DNA from: Pleurostoma richardsiae
Lineage: Eukaryota; Ascomycota; Sordariomycetes; Calosphaeriales; Pleurostomataceae
Reading direction: 5' to 3'
NCBI GenBank assembly: GCA_030052745.1
Contig: JANBVO010000002.1
Location: 2,232,001-2,296,000, forward strand
DNA length: 64,000 bases
The notes beneath the pieces were generated by a model, which had not been told where the DNA came from, ran no database searches, and saw only the letters and a program-made list of their open reading frames with translations. Each line of letters opens with the position of its first letter. The first letter of the stretch is position 1. Positions 49,755 through 61,130 of this stretch are shown here, one piece after another. Both the position numbers and the translations under genes were made by a program.

Positions 49755-52700
49755 TTACAGCTCGTCCGTCTCCTCGTCCTCATCATCGTCTAGGAAGAGG
49801 TAAGACCTGGGGTGGATAGAACCAAGCCCTTCATCAGCCTCTTCTTCCTTCTTGACCGTGACACGCCCCATTTCCGTCTTGATAGAGACGCCCTTTCCTC
49901 CTGTCTTCTCACCAGCGGCATCCTCTTCTTCCTTCTTAACAAAGTCGTCCTCCTCGCCGACCTCCCTCTTCACACCCTCCTCTACCTTAACACTACCCTC
50001 CTCCTTGACCGCAGCCCTGCTCCTCTTCTCAATCTCCTCCTCCATTTTCTTCACCGTGTTGAGCTCCAGCTCCAGCACCCTGGCCTCGCGCCGCTTGTAG
50101 AACGTCTCGAGGCAGTTCCGCCGCTGCTCCTGCGTCCAGCTCTCCACCACGAGCGCGAAGTCCGTCGCGCTCTGGAAGCCGAACTCGCGCGCCATCGAGC
50201 AGAACTGCCGCTGCATGACCTCTACCGGCGGGTTGTACGTGAACTGGAAGTAGTCCCGGGCGGCGCTGGCGGCGTCGCCGGGGCCCGCCACGTTGTTAGC
50301 CTGGCTGTCGGCGAAGAGAACGCTGTCATCGGCGGCGCCGTCCTGGGAGGTCTCGTCGGCGACGAGCTCCGCGCGTCGGGACAGCTGCGCCTCAACCTTG
50401 CTGGAGCCGACCACTTCGGAATTCTCGTGGGTGTACTCGACGCCCGCGGCGGCGAGGATGGCCTGGATAGCGTCCGTCTTGGGCTTGCTGGCCTTCTTGG
50501 CCTTGATGACGTCCTCCTGGTTCTCTGCGCCGAGGAGATCGGTCAGCGGACCGAGGCCGCCCTCCTCTGCATCGCCGGTGTCTTCCTGTTTGATGAGGTT
50601 GAGCTCGTTGTCCTCGTCGTTCGCCACCTTCTCCATGTCGATGTCGGACAAGTGCACACCGGCCTTCGCCTCAGCAATATTCGTCTTGTTGACGATATCC
50701 CGGAGCACGACCTGGTCTGCGTGGAATGAGAACAGGTTCTTGAGACCGAAAATCTCGCCCTTCCTCTCCTTGTCCTGCTGGACACCCTTGAAGTAGCGAC
50801 GCTCAGTAGAAGCATTGTAACCGATATTGGCCTGCTGCTGCTTGTAGATCTGTCTCGCGTAAACAATCTCTTCAATGGTGCCTGCCGAGATGAGCCGAAA
50901 CACATCGACGTCGCGAGTCTGCCCAATTCTGTAGGCTCGGTCTTGCGCCTGGAGATCATAGGAAGGATTCCAGTGTGGATCGAATATAACGACCTTGTTG
51001 GCCGATGTGATGTTGAGTCCGATACCACCAGCCTTCGTGGAAATGAGGAAGACGAACTGTCCCGGGTCCGAGTTGAAGTCATCAACCGCCTTCTGTCGGT
51101 CTTCATAACTCAGTGACCCGTCTAGATAACTGACAGAGTAACTAGTATTGTTGAAGAGGTTCTGCAGAATGCGTAGTAACCGCACGCTGTGAGAGAAGAC
51201 CAGTACCTTGTCGCCACTCTCGTGCCAGAACCGGAGAAGCTTCCGGAGGATCTTCCACTTGCCACAGAACTCGGGGTTAGCGAGATTCACGAGCGAGTCA
51301 CGGTTCTTGTATAGCTGCTGCCAGTCATCAGGAACGCATGCTTTCAGCGTCTCTAGCGCTGATTGCTGTTTGTCGGCTGGGTCGACCGACGGAGGGACAA
51401 GCAACGTGAGATGGTTCGACAGCTTCAGGAGGGTCTGGATGGTAGGAAATACTATAGACATCCAGTGTTTGCCGTTAGAGACCCTGGTATAGCAGCACCA
51501 TCCCTTCTTCCTCTTGGAACCGCAGGGGCACATCTCGCCAATCTCCCGCAGGAGAGTGACCGAATCGCTCGCGAGGAAGTTTCCATACGCCTCCCGCTGC
51601 CTGTCTGTCAAAGGACAGAAGACCACCTTGTCGCTTTTCTTCGGGAGCTGGTCGGCTATGAGAGTCTTCATGCGACGTAGGAAGAACTCTGGCAGTAGAT
51701 TTTGCACCAGTTTCTTGGCGGTCTCGCGAGCGCGGCCGAGCTGCTTGAGAGTCGCATCATGGGACTGCCCTACAGTAAGAGGGACACTGATAGAGCGCCT
51801 CCACTCCCCAAAACTCCCAAAATGACCCGGGTTGGTCCAGTTGAGAAGCGTCCAGAGCTCTTCATATTTGTTTTGTATCGCCGTGCCCGTTAACCCGATT
51901 CTGCACAAGGCGTTCACCACGTTCATGGCTTTGGTGACCGCGGAGGACCTCTCTTTCAGTACGTGGCACTCATCCGCCACGACGGCATCCCAAGTGACGG
52001 TGTTGATCTTGTCCATGTGATTCCTGTAGGACGTGTAGGTGGTAACCACAATTTCGAGCATCCCCGCTCTTGCAGCTTGCAGGACGTCATCCTTTCCGGA
52101 GCCGTGATATGTGTCAACGAGCCACCAACCCCAGCGATTCAGCTCCTGCTTCCAGTTCTCGATCAGAGATCCAGGGCAGACGATCAAAACACGAGGATAC
52201 CAACGTCCGGGAACCCGTCGCATCTTCCTCATTCGTTTCGCATCTCGCTCGTCGCCGGTTTTGCCAAATGCCGCAGTCAGGAAGGCAGCTACCTGAACAG
52301 TCTTTCCAAGGCCCATGTCATCTCCTAGCAAGCAGCCCTTCTGATAGACGAACCGCTCGTGGAGGAACTTGACGCCGGTTACCTGATAGTCTCGAAGGTA
52401 CTGCGCAATGGAAGCTGGAATAAGACCGGCCGAATATTCCAGCTCGACGTCTTTATAGGGCCGCGACGGCTTGATGCCGCTGCTGGGGCTGAACTGAGGT
52501 TTCTCTTGGAGGTCTTCCAGGCGCTCGTCGTCGGAGAAGTATATGTCACTGTAATCCGGTGGTAGACGAAGCCCTGAATCACGCAATATTTCCCGGTTCT
52601 CATCAAACTGTCTGCGCCGCGTGCGTAGGTACTCGGGCATCTCGGCGAGCTCGTAGTCGTCTGCCGTGTTGGGCGGGCCATCATCTGCCTTGTCTTTCCA

Positions 52701-52994
52701 ATCCCCATCCTTGTCCTTCCCTTTGCTCTGCCGCCCTGAAGCGCTTTTGCGCACCTTGCCTCTTGTACCTCTCCTCGCATGCTTGCGGCGGTTCTTGAAT
52801 CTCTCTAAGGCATCGTCGGACTCGTCGTACCATTCCGTCTTCTCTGGCCTGTCGTCGGCGTCCGGCGATCGCCTCCTCTTTGCCGGGCGGATTGGCGTCC
52901 GTCTTGGTCGGGCCGCTCTGGACGAAGACACCGACTCTTCGTCGCCAGATGATATCTCGATGGAATCGTCGGCCTTGTAGCGCGACGACGCCAT
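49755..52994 (-). CDS. ERCC6L2: SNF2-family DNA repair ATPase, ERCC6L2/Hebo type
   Basis: DNA-dependent ATPase/translocase of the Swi2/Snf2 superfamily; the human relative ERCC6L2 (Hebo) acts in genome maintenance and end joining. Single exon, 1079 aa. Residues 1-180 are acidic/basic and disordered with KRRR-type nuclear signals. Walker A is GDDMGLGKT (about 224-232) and motif II is DECH (341-344). LTGTAIQN and the C-terminal lobe with STKAGGIGLNITSANKV and RAYRIGQTRDV follow. The assignment to ERCC6L2 rather than CSB/Rad26 rests on the Cys-rich insert CPCGSKRKKGWCCY and the YFKGVQQDKERKGEIFGLKN block, both counterparts of the human protein. The C-terminus is Lys/Glu-rich and ends with an acidic run. 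It is divergent from an AidB-type gene. Confidence 0.94.
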   Translation of the reverse strand: MASSRYKADDSIEISSGDEESVSSSRAARPRRTPIRPAKRRRSPDADDRPEKTEWYDESDDALERFKNRRKHARRGTRGKVRKSASGRQSKGKDKDGDWKDKADDGPPNTADDYELAEMPEYLRTRRRQFDENREILRDSGLRLPPDYSDIYFSDDERLEDLQEKPQFSPSSGIKPSRPYKDVELEYSAGLIPASIAQYLRDYQVTGVKFLHERFVYQKGCLLGDDMGLGKTVQVAAFLTAAFGKTGDERDAKRMRKMRRVPGRWYPRVLIVCPGSLIENWKQELNRWGWWLVDTYHGSGKDDVLQAARAGMLEIVVTTYTSYRNHMDKINTVTWDAVVADECHVLKERSSAVTKAMNVVNALCRIGLTGTAIQNKYEELWTLLNWTNPGHFGSFGEWRRSISVPLTVGQSHDATLKQLGRARETAKKLVQNLLPEFFLRRMKTLIADQLPKKSDKVVFCPLTDRQREAYGNFLASDSVTLLREIGEMCPCGSKRKKGWCCYTRVSNGKHWMSIVFPTIQTLLKLSNHLTLLVPPSVDPADKQQSALETLKACVPDDWQQLYKNRDSLVNLANPEFCGKWKILRKLLRFWHESGDKVLVFSHSVRLLRILQNLFNNTSYSVSYLDGSLSYEDRQKAVDDFNSDPGQFVFLISTKAGGIGLNITSANKVVIFDPHWNPSYDLQAQDRAYRIGQTRDVDVFRLISAGTIEEIVYARQIYKQQQANIGYNASTERRYFKGVQQDKERKGEIFGLKNLFSFHADQVVLRDIVNKTNIAEAKAGVHLSDIDMEKVANDEDNELNLIKQEDTGDAEEGGLGPLTDLLGAENQEDVIKAKKASKPKTDAIQAILAAAGVEYTHENSEVVGSSKVEAQLSRRAELVADETSQDGAADDSVLFADSQANNVAGPGDAASAARDYFQFTYNPPVEVMQRQFCSMAREFGFQSATDFALVVESWTQEQRRNCLETFYKRREARVLELELNTVKKMEEEIEKRSRAAVKEEGSVKVEEGVKREVGEEDDFVKKEEEDAAGEKTGGKGVSIKTEMGRVTVKKEEEADEGLGSIHPRSYLFLDDDEDEETDEL

Positions 52995-53600
52995 CTTGAA
53001 GATTCGAATCTATTCCCACAGCGTATTCTTGTGTTGGAAGTGGGAGGCGGCGACGCGACGACGCGAGTCTGGCGGCGGCGGGGCAATTTTCCAATCAAGG
53101 TGGCGTGGCCCACCGGCACACGTCAGCACGTGAGATGTCACGGCAGCAGTCTCTTGCTCTCTCATTGCCATGACGGGGGTATGAATACGAGGAGATGTAC
53201 TCTACAAGGTCCATCAGGGAATAGAGGATGCCGATAAAACTACCCGATTCGTAAACGAGATGATGTTGAGAACGAGAATGTGAATAGTAATGCACAGGTA
53301 CGGAATGCCTTCCGTTATGGCGGCTTCAACGGCCGCGCTTCCCCGCATGCTCCCCGCAATCCGGGCATGTCAGGGGCAGGGATCATATGCTGAAGCCGCG
53401 GCGCTATGGAGACGAACCTCGGCATCCACGGCCCATCTCACCTCAGCGGGACGTTGATGGTCTTCAACATGGAAGAGCACTCTGCGGAATCATGTCATGC
53501 CCTCTTATGCCTCCAGCCTCTGCAAAAAGTGGCTAAAACACCAGAGATAGTCGAGGCATCTCCCAACATCTATCCCTCCTTACAGAAGTTGGTCGTCGAC
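52995..53600. promoter_or_regulatory. Divergent promoter of the ERCC6L2 and AidB-type genes
   Basis: 606 bp between two start codons pointing away from each other. The AidB reading frame is open upstream to an ATG at 53406, so the true divergent spacer may be nearer 410 bp. No specific binding site could be assigned. Confidence 0.6.
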
Positions 53601-55810
53601 ATGGAACCTGCCAGCGCGACCAAAGGATTCTTCCAGGAACAACCCGTCCTGAAGAACCAATTCTACGACGATTTCAGCTTCCAGAGAGTCCTCAAATGTA
53701 CGATCAACCACTGTCTTTCAAACAAACTGTTTCTTTCGTCCCTCTCCTCGTATGTAGTGTCTTCCCGGCTGAATGAGAATCACAGTATTCCTTCCCGCCG
53801 ACATAAGGAAAGACGTCGAGCCGGAGGTGTCGCGTCTCGGTGAAGAGGTGCTTTCGGAGCAGATCTTTAGCTATGTGACAGACGCCGAGAAGAACCTGCC
53901 GTATCTGCGCGGAAGTGGACGGGATGCTTTCGGAAAGCCTAAGAGCGACACTCTTGTCGTTACCGAGGGCTGGCGAAAGCTCCAAGATTTCGGTATTGAG
54001 AATGGGTCCGTGTCTCACCGTAGACTTCTTAGAAGACTATTATATTGATGGTACTGACTTCCATGTAGAGTGGTCGCCTTCAACTACGACAGAGACTTTG
54101 GCCAGTACACCAGGGTCATTCAGTTCCTGAGGTACGTGACACATAGCTTAACACAATGAAGACAGTGAGTCCGCGGTGATCTGCTTGGGGCTAACAGAAA
54201 CTGCAACAGGCTACATCTATGGGAATCATCCGCCGCAAGTATGGCCGTCTTAAGGAGGCTCCTCGCGCTAAAAATGTCTTGACTCACACTGTTTCCCAGA
54301 TACGCCTTGTCCAGCAGCAATGACCGACGGTGCCGCCCGCCTCCTGCAGTTGCACCTCGCCAAGACCAACCTAGATCCCATCCACCGCGCGATCCTCCAG
54401 AACGCCTACGAGCACCTCATCTCGCGCGACCCCGACCGGGCCTGGACCAGCGGGCAGTGGATGACCGAGCGGCCAGGCGGCAGCGACGTCTCCCAGACGG
54501 AGACAGTGGCCACCTACGCCCCCTTCCCGGAGGGCGACGGCGCCGTGCCGCTGGCGGACTACGACGAGGGTGTCCCGCTGGGGCCCTGGAGCATCAGCGG
54601 TTTCAAGTTCTTCTCCAGCGCCACCGACTCCTCCATGACCATCCTGCTGGCCCGGACGCGCCCCGGGCTGGGCGTGAGCGCCTTCTTCGCGCCGATGCGG
54701 CGGCACAACCCGGCCCTCGTCTCGCCCACGGGCAAGAAGGGCGGCGCGGAGCTCAACGGCGTGAGCATCCAGCGGCTCAAGGACAAGCTCGGCACCAAGT
54801 CGCTGCCGACGGCGGAGCTGGAGCTGGCGGGCATGCGCGGCTGGATGGTCGGCGAGGAGGGCAAGGGGATCCGCGAGATCAGCACCATCCTCAACATCAC
54901 CCGCGTGCACTCGGCCATCGCCTCGATGGGCTACCTCGGCCGCGGGCTGGCCGTCGCGAGGGCCTACGCCCTGGTGCGCCAGATCGGCGCCGGCAAGGGC
55001 CGCCGCGTCCCGCTGTGCCGGAGCCCCCTACACATGCGCACGCTGGCCGGCATGACGGGCGAGTACCACGCCATGATGCTGCTGACCTTCCTCACCGTCT
55101 ACCTCCTGGGCCTGGACGAGGCCGCAAGCAGGGGGGGAGCCGCGCCGCGGCCCGGCGCCGTGGCCCCGGCGTCCCTGGGGCAAGTCACGCCGCCGGCGGA
55201 GCACGTCGCCCCGCTGCTGCGGGTGCTCAGCTCGCTGCACAAGGCGTACTGCTGCAAGAGGACGGTGCCGCTGCTCTTCGCCTGCATGGAGTCCCTGGGC
55301 GGCGTGGGGTACCTCCAGAACGCCGAGTCCGAGCACCTCAACCTGTCGCGCATCTTCCGCGACGCGTGCGTGCTGCCCATCTGGGAGGGCACCACCGATG
55401 TGCTCAGCTCGGACACGCTCCGCGCGCTGAAGCACCCGGCGACCGGGGCGCAGTCCGTCGCCGCGCTGGACTGGCTCGTCAGCACGCTCGGCTCCGCGGG
55501 CCCCGCCTCGGCGGTGGTGCGGGCCTGGGAGGAGCTCAGGGACAGGCTGGTCGGGGAGCCGCAGGAGACGCTGCTGCCGGAGGCCAGGGAGATTACGTTC
55601 CGTGTCGCGGAGATACTGATGGCGGCGCTGCTGTTCGTCGATGCGGAGCAGGACGCGAACACGGAGGTGACGGAGATCCGAGACCGGCTACTGGAGAAAT
55701 GGGGCTTCTCCGAAAAGAGAGCAGCCCGCTCGGCGTCGGATGGACTATCTAGCGACATCGCGATTGTGTATGGGGCGGAGGGCATGAGGGAACTGACTTC
55801 CAAGCTATAG
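53601..55810 (+). CDS. Acyl-CoA dehydrogenase, AidB / ACDH-11 type
   Basis: FAD-dependent enzyme of the acyl-CoA dehydrogenase superfamily. Five exons (53601-53697, 53786-54005, 54069-54131, 54210-54238, 54300-55810) close in frame to 639 aa; exon 4 is only 29 nt. The first exon gives GFFQEQPVLKNQF, the second YLRGSGRDAFGK and VVTEGWRKLQDFG, and the join before exon 5 restores CPAAMTDGAARLL. Other signatures are MTERPGGSDVSQTET (FAD and substrate loop) and ESLGGVGYLQ with LPIWEGTTDV (C-terminal helical domain). These are AidB features; E. coli AidB binds DNA and protects it from alkylation, and worm ACDH-11 binds C11/C12 acyl-CoA. The catalytic Glu equivalent and the substrate were not verified. 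Cytosolic or peroxisomal location is open. An upstream in-frame ATG at 53406 is possible but less family-like. Confidence 0.92.
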
Positions 55811-57564
55811 CCCGAAAGGTGTCTCGGTGAGTTTTGTGTGGTGTTCTCTCTGTCGGGAAGTGCTTGCGAGCCTCATCGAATCCTCCTAGGACAAAAGATG
55901 GCGAGGCTGGCACTACACCTTTGTTATACCCGTAGCTCTCTGATCATTATGCATGAACATACTGGCGTTCTTCATATGATGCACAGACAGGATGCTCAGC
56001 GATCGACGAAACAGCTCATGATACAATCCTGTCCACACCCTACCGCGGTATGGGTACCCACCAGCGTAATTCTCCGACAAGCCGGCCCCTCAGACCCCTG
56101 TAGGCGATGTAGAGAACCCGCGGGGGAAAACGCATAGCAGTGGCGAGTAGGGCGCATGAACCGAACCGCCCATCTCCTCAACGCATGAACCCAGTGGTCC
56201 CACTGAGCCTTTTGCTATCTTCACCCATGCCTTCCATGCTTCGAGCCGCAGAGAATCACATGAGCTTGGCGTAGGCAGACAGATCACCGGATCGGCACAT
56301 CCGGAGGTGTGGAGGGTGGACGACCCTGAGCCCGATCCGGGTGCAGATGGCGGTTCAACGCGAGCGAGGGTCCGTCCTATCGGATCAGTCCACGGGGACG
56401 GGGATCATGGTCAGGAAACATGTGGGAGGCCTTGGGCCTGTGTGCATGCTTCACCAGCCCACCATTGGACGCATTGCCTAGTCCTTTCAATACGTCACAG
56501 TCGTGGATTAGCCTCGGCACCCGCTGAGCACCATATTCCTTATTGCGCGGCAAGGGCATTCAAAGTCAGGTGTTGTAAGATGCTGAAAGGTGGATGGGAG
56601 TGATGAGAAGTAGCCGTGACAATCAACAGACATGGCTGCGTGCACAAAGGAGTCAGGGGGTCAAGCCAGAAGACCTGCTAGTTTCTAGCACTTATCATAC
56701 CCGCGGGTAACAGAGAAGAGGCCCGAGTATGGGATACTGTACACAATTGCATGGCTGGCAAGCCTTCCTCAGCGTGCGAGCTATCACCTTTGCCGGGGTA
56801 TCCTATCGTCAACCATCCGTTGATCGACTAAGTACACGCATTCTGCAGTAACCAGAGAGCCCAAGTCCCTCCAGTCTGTCTATTATGCTATCCTCCATAG
56901 GGGCGGGCTCTTCGGTGCTGCACCCAAGTAGCAGGCTTCAGAGCCCCTCTCCCTCCTATACCAACAGCATTTTTTCTCCTCCGGTTGTCAAAAGGATAAA
57001 GCTCTCGCCAGTGATATAAATGAAAACGGTTTGAGACTCCTAGTAATGCACATATCGACGAAGGAAATACCAAGAACCTGCAGCATAATACACAATTGTA
57101 GACCCCGAATCCATGCAAGAACGGGCGCAAACAATGAACGGAAGACAATTGCAGACGTAATACAAGACAGAAAGGAAATACGGGGTTAATGCAATCGGCC
57201 GTATACAAGTATCGTTAGGTGGCGGCCGTCTGGGCGTGATATGTTGAAAACGAGACGACTCTTCAGGGAATGCGAATAGATGGTGAGAGCGACAGGAGTA
57301 AGGAAGATCGAAAAAGCAGGTGGATGATCCTCGACTGAGGGGGGAAAAAGCAAGTATAAATAGCAATGCTGGCAATGCTCGTCATAAAGGAGAGACGCGA
57401 AGGGGTATAAGTGTTAAGGCAATGAGCGGATGCTTTTCTCTGAAGGATTGTATGCTGGCCGGCCGTGTACATCGTGATAGAATCGTAAAGTCTTAGGGGA
57501 GCGCAAGAAGTGAATGAATGCATATATAGCGGGCTCCCCCGGGTTGGAGAGACACCGTATGAAA
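55811..57564. other. Convergent 3' flank between AidB-type and Uds1 genes
   Basis: About 1.75 kb between stop codons facing each other, so it holds both 3' UTRs. The part 56,950-57,500 is relatively A/T-rich. No coding region recognised. Confidence 0.6.
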
Positions 57565-59854
57565 TCATACTGCTAGAACAGATCTTTCAGGGCGGAAGAC
57601 GGCGTTGGTCAAAAGCACCTCTCCCGCCAGGTTCTTCGGCTCTTTGGCGGGTGGGGTGCCAGATCGAGGGGTGGAAGTTCCGAGAGGCTTCGCTGCGGTT
57701 CCAGAGAGGAGCTCCTGGCTATGAGCGCGATGTAGCTGCTTTCGCTGCTCCTCGGAAATGTTGGGTTCCTTCTCCGTGGTGAGGTCGGCGCCACTCATCT
57801 TGCTGAATTCGTTCTCGACATCGGCAAGGAGAGCGTAGACGTCATCACCAGCGTAGATGCGGATGCTCTCCACGTCCGGGCGACGGCTAAGAGCGGCGGC
57901 AGCGGCAGGAGAATACTCGACGTCCAGGCCAGAAGTGGCCGCTTCCTCCACAAGAGGCTGCTCAAGGATCGTGGATGGAACCTGGGCTACCACACGCTGG
58001 GGAGAAGGAGAGCTGGACTGGGTATGAGTAGTGAAGGCCGTCTTGGTAGGCGACCGAGGTGGGGTGGAAATGTCAGGCATTGCAGTCATGGCTGGAGGGT
58101 GGACTCCCATGACCAGCTGGAGGCTCTCACTAACCCCTGCGAGAGATGTTGAGGGAAGGGTGACCGCGGCGGCGACATGTTCCAAGAGCTTCTGGCGAAC
58201 TCGAACACGGCGATTCTCAGCGTAATCGAGCTTAGCAACCCAATCGTCAATTGAGGCATCGAGCTCAGCAAGGGCTTCCTCTTGCTTGAGCATCGAGTCA
58301 TGGCTGAACTTGGCCGTCCGGGGAGACCGCAGGTACTGGCAGATCCTCGAGTGGAGGTTGCGGCGTCCAGCCCTAAGCGACTGATATGTCCGTCTCAGGT
58401 ATTCCGTGCGCTCGTCCAGGTGTCGCAGTTCCTGTAGAGTATCAGCAGGGCTGAGAAGGATTTGGTGCCTACTCAAGACTCACCCTTGACAAGTTATCCA
58501 CATCGTCCTTCCGAAGAATCTCGAATCTGGCTGCCTGCTGCATAGCCTGTTTCTGAAGCACGGAAATCTCGTTTTGGCTCAACATGTTGCTGGCCTCAAT
58601 GGCTCTCCAGCCCTTAGGAAGCGTCTCAAAAGCACGACGCTCGGCACTTTTGCTTCGCTTCGAAGCAGTCCGCCTCAGGCCCCCGCCTATAGGGACAGTG
58701 TCCCCTCTCTTCCTCGGCCGGCCCCTGTCCATGATGCTACCAGACTCTGACTGGTTTCTCCTGTGAGCCGAGATGGGCGCACGTGTCTCAGTCTCGGCTT
58801 TTGGTGTTGACATCGGATCCTGGATGTCTTCCTTCGGGGTCGTAACAAGGTCTGCCCAGGGTTTTGGTGACGCACGGGTCTCCAGTGGTGCTGAGACAGG
58901 GGTCGGAAGAGTAGAAGCAAGTGAGGGCGCAGCCGTGTTAATAGTCGAGGCGGAGAGCGGCGTGTAAGGAGTTCTTGTCATTGGTGATTCATCTGTGCGA
59001 GCCGATCGGATCGAGACCTCCACGGGAGTGCTGCCTGACCGGAGGTGGTTCAAAGAGAGCTGTCTTGTTAGCCGCGGCGCTCCCGCTGAGTGGGCAGGAA
59101 TGACGAGTGGCGCCAGGCTCTTGGGAGAGAGAGGCTGACGAGTAGCCTGTGCTGGTTTCTGGGCTTCAGTAGCATTGCTGGTCACAGGTGGGCTGGATTC
59201 GTCCTCATCGACCGTCGAGGGGGCCGTTGTACACTCCGCAAGACGAGTTGGCTTGAAGCTGTGCCCAGGAGCACTAATTGATCGCTCGTGTAAGGGTGGC
59301 CGTCCAGGGATAGTAGCTGCGGGAGGTCAGCTCAAGACCGGCAGCTTCCAGCGAGATACATACGCGAGTCCATGGCCACTTCCTGCACCGTCGTCATAGG
59401 GCCAAGGTCCGGCACGCTCACTTTCCTCCGGCGGATGAGGTTGTGCTCCTTGATCCTCAGGCGAAGGCCGTTACCGGCCGATGGCTTATCGGCCTTGTCT
59501 CCATTCTGGCTCATGGCCAGGGCAAATGCCTGCTCGGGATCCAGCCCCTTTCCAGGAGCAGAGGGCATCTGCTTGTCCCTAGGGAAGAGCTGGTACTTCC
59601 GCATCTCCGGCTGATGCATCCTCCACACAAAGGGCTTCTCGGAGGTTGAGGACTTGTCTGCCTGCTAGACGACGATGGAATTGTAAGCCTGGGCCAGCAG
59701 TCTCGGCAGCGGACGGGAGAGTGCCGCGGAAAAGTTATAGTGGTTGCATTCTTACCGGCTCGTTTGGGGGTTGAGGTGAGGCGGGCTTCGCTATATAACT
59801 GGGCGGGAGCGTCTCAGGCTCACCGTCCAGCATGCAGCTGACGATATGGGCCAT
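57565..59854 (-). CDS. Uds1-domain protein (up-regulated during septation type)
   Basis: Four exons (59756-59854, 59364-59661, 58484-59316, 57565-58431) close in frame to 698 aa. Start MAHIVSCMLDGEPET at 59854, with an in-frame second ATG at 59833 (MLDGEPET) that may be the real one. Early exons carry the short conserved block RMHQPEMRKYQLFPRDK and RIKEHNLIRRRKVSVPDL. A long Ser/Thr/Pro region with many TP and SP sites follows. The conserved domain spans about residues 375-510: MLSQNEISVLQKQAMQQAARF, KDDVDNLSR joined by splicing to ELRHLDERTEYLRRTYQSL, then LHSRICQYLRSP and ALAELDASIDDWVAKLDYAE. This is predicted coiled coil and matches the Uds1 family, named from fission yeast genes induced during septation. 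A role at the septum or in cell division is inferred from the family. Confidence 0.88.
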
Positions 59855-60670
59855 TGGTAGGCCGGCAGGGTCGGGAGACGCAGGAGATAGAACGGCCCCA
59901 ACCTAGTGCGACAGTGGCAGCGGGAGTCCAGGGAAGAGTGTGATAAGACAGCATCAATATAGGACCAGTCCTGCCGGCGCGGGCTGGAAGAGTACGGCGC
60001 AGGCGAGGCTTCTATATGTGCGGAAGAGGTACCGGCCGCTGGGTAAGAGAAAACTCGGGACCCGACGTTATATGCAGCCTCCGTGTGCTATGGACCGGGG
60101 CCGGATGTCTATCATGACAAGGGGGGGAAGGGCAGCAAGGAGAAGAGGAGGAGAAACTGGCAACTGGTACCAGACGTTTCTTGTTTGCAGGTATTCCGCA
60201 CAGAGAATGTCTAGAAGGAGAAGTACTATGTAGAGGGCGAGACGGGACGGGGCAGTTTGACCATCTTGGAAACGAGGTATCCCGTCCCGCAAAAAAGCAG
60301 CGTCAGAACACCTACCTTACCCTACTAATAGTCACTCCTCGTCTCTGGGACCGGTCCGGCATGGAAGGGAACCTGAACCCCCCATCCATCATCGTCCTTC
60401 GCCGCCCCCGTGTGTGCCCGTCCGTGTGAGGGCGAGGGTGCGTGAAGCTGCACGCTCGAGGTTCGGGAAGCGCAGCGAAGACACATCGCTTGTCCTCTGA
60501 GGTATCTCCACCGAGATTGAGGGACAGGGTCGGTACCAGAGAGCCTCGCGGTGTGTCAGCCAAAGTGAAGGTATTCCGGCCTCGGGGCATAGGCGGAAAG
60601 AGGCATAGCGTGGCAGCAGGGTACCTGGGAGGACATGGCGCAGGAGCGACACACAGTCCAACATTGTGAA

Positions 60671-60737
60671 ACCGCTTAAGCCTTCCGCCCCTGCCCTCAC
60701 GCTCCGCACTACTGCGGCAGGGGGGGCTTTAAGCGGT
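60671..60737. repeat. Nested inverted repeat (three-tier hairpin)
   Basis: Outer arms accgcttaagcc (60671-60682) and ggctttaagcggt (60725-60737) pair with one extra base. Inside, cccctg (60688-60693) pairs with cagggg (60718-60723), and the centre ccgca-ctac-tgcgg (60704-60717) forms a perfect 5-bp stem. The whole could fold into a 67-base cruciform or RNA hairpin. It lies about 0.8 kb upstream of the Uds1 start codon. It could be a miniature element, a regulatory palindrome or a small structured RNA. Confidence 0.65.
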
Positions 60738-60829
60738 CGAACCCCACTGCGGACCAGGGGGCGCATGCGGCTGATGCCTGTCTATATCGTGACCTTGTTA
60801 TGAAGGAAGCTTCGAGCTCTCCCTTGAGT

Positions 60830-61130
60830 CCCTTCCTACCTAAAGCTCGCTTCCAGTTTTGTCTCGGGTACGCCTAGTCACCTCCCTGCCCACCTATTAG
60901 GTAAGGTACCTTCTGTACAGTACATTCTGTCGCTTGACGTTGATGATGATGTTAGATATTGGAGGTATTAGTGCTTCGTATGTACAGCTTCTTCGCGGTG
61001 TGGCGTTGCGTCTTGTCGCATATAGGAAGGTAAGGTGCCTACCTACCTACCTGTCTTAGGTACCTGCAGACTACTGTGCTGCATTAGGCGGGGAGGACAT
61101 ATCGAATGGGGAAGGCGGTACCTGCTTAGG
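60830..61130. repeat. Cluster of TACCTACC / AGGTACCT motifs
   Basis: Within 300 bp there are cctacctaaag (60836), attaggtaaggtacctt (60897-60913), gcctacctacctacctg (61037-61053), taggtacctg (61057-61066) and ggtacctgcttagg (61119-61132). The same family of words appears singly or in pairs in other gaps of this window (4598, 4861, 17175, 28731, 36641, 37764, 43466, 45915, 47909) and not obviously inside genes. Confidence 0.7.

Noticed and set aside
54307-55752. 481-aa plus-strand frame overlapping the AidB-type gene
   Set aside because: Arg/Gly/Ala/His-rich phase shadow of the GC-rich last exon.
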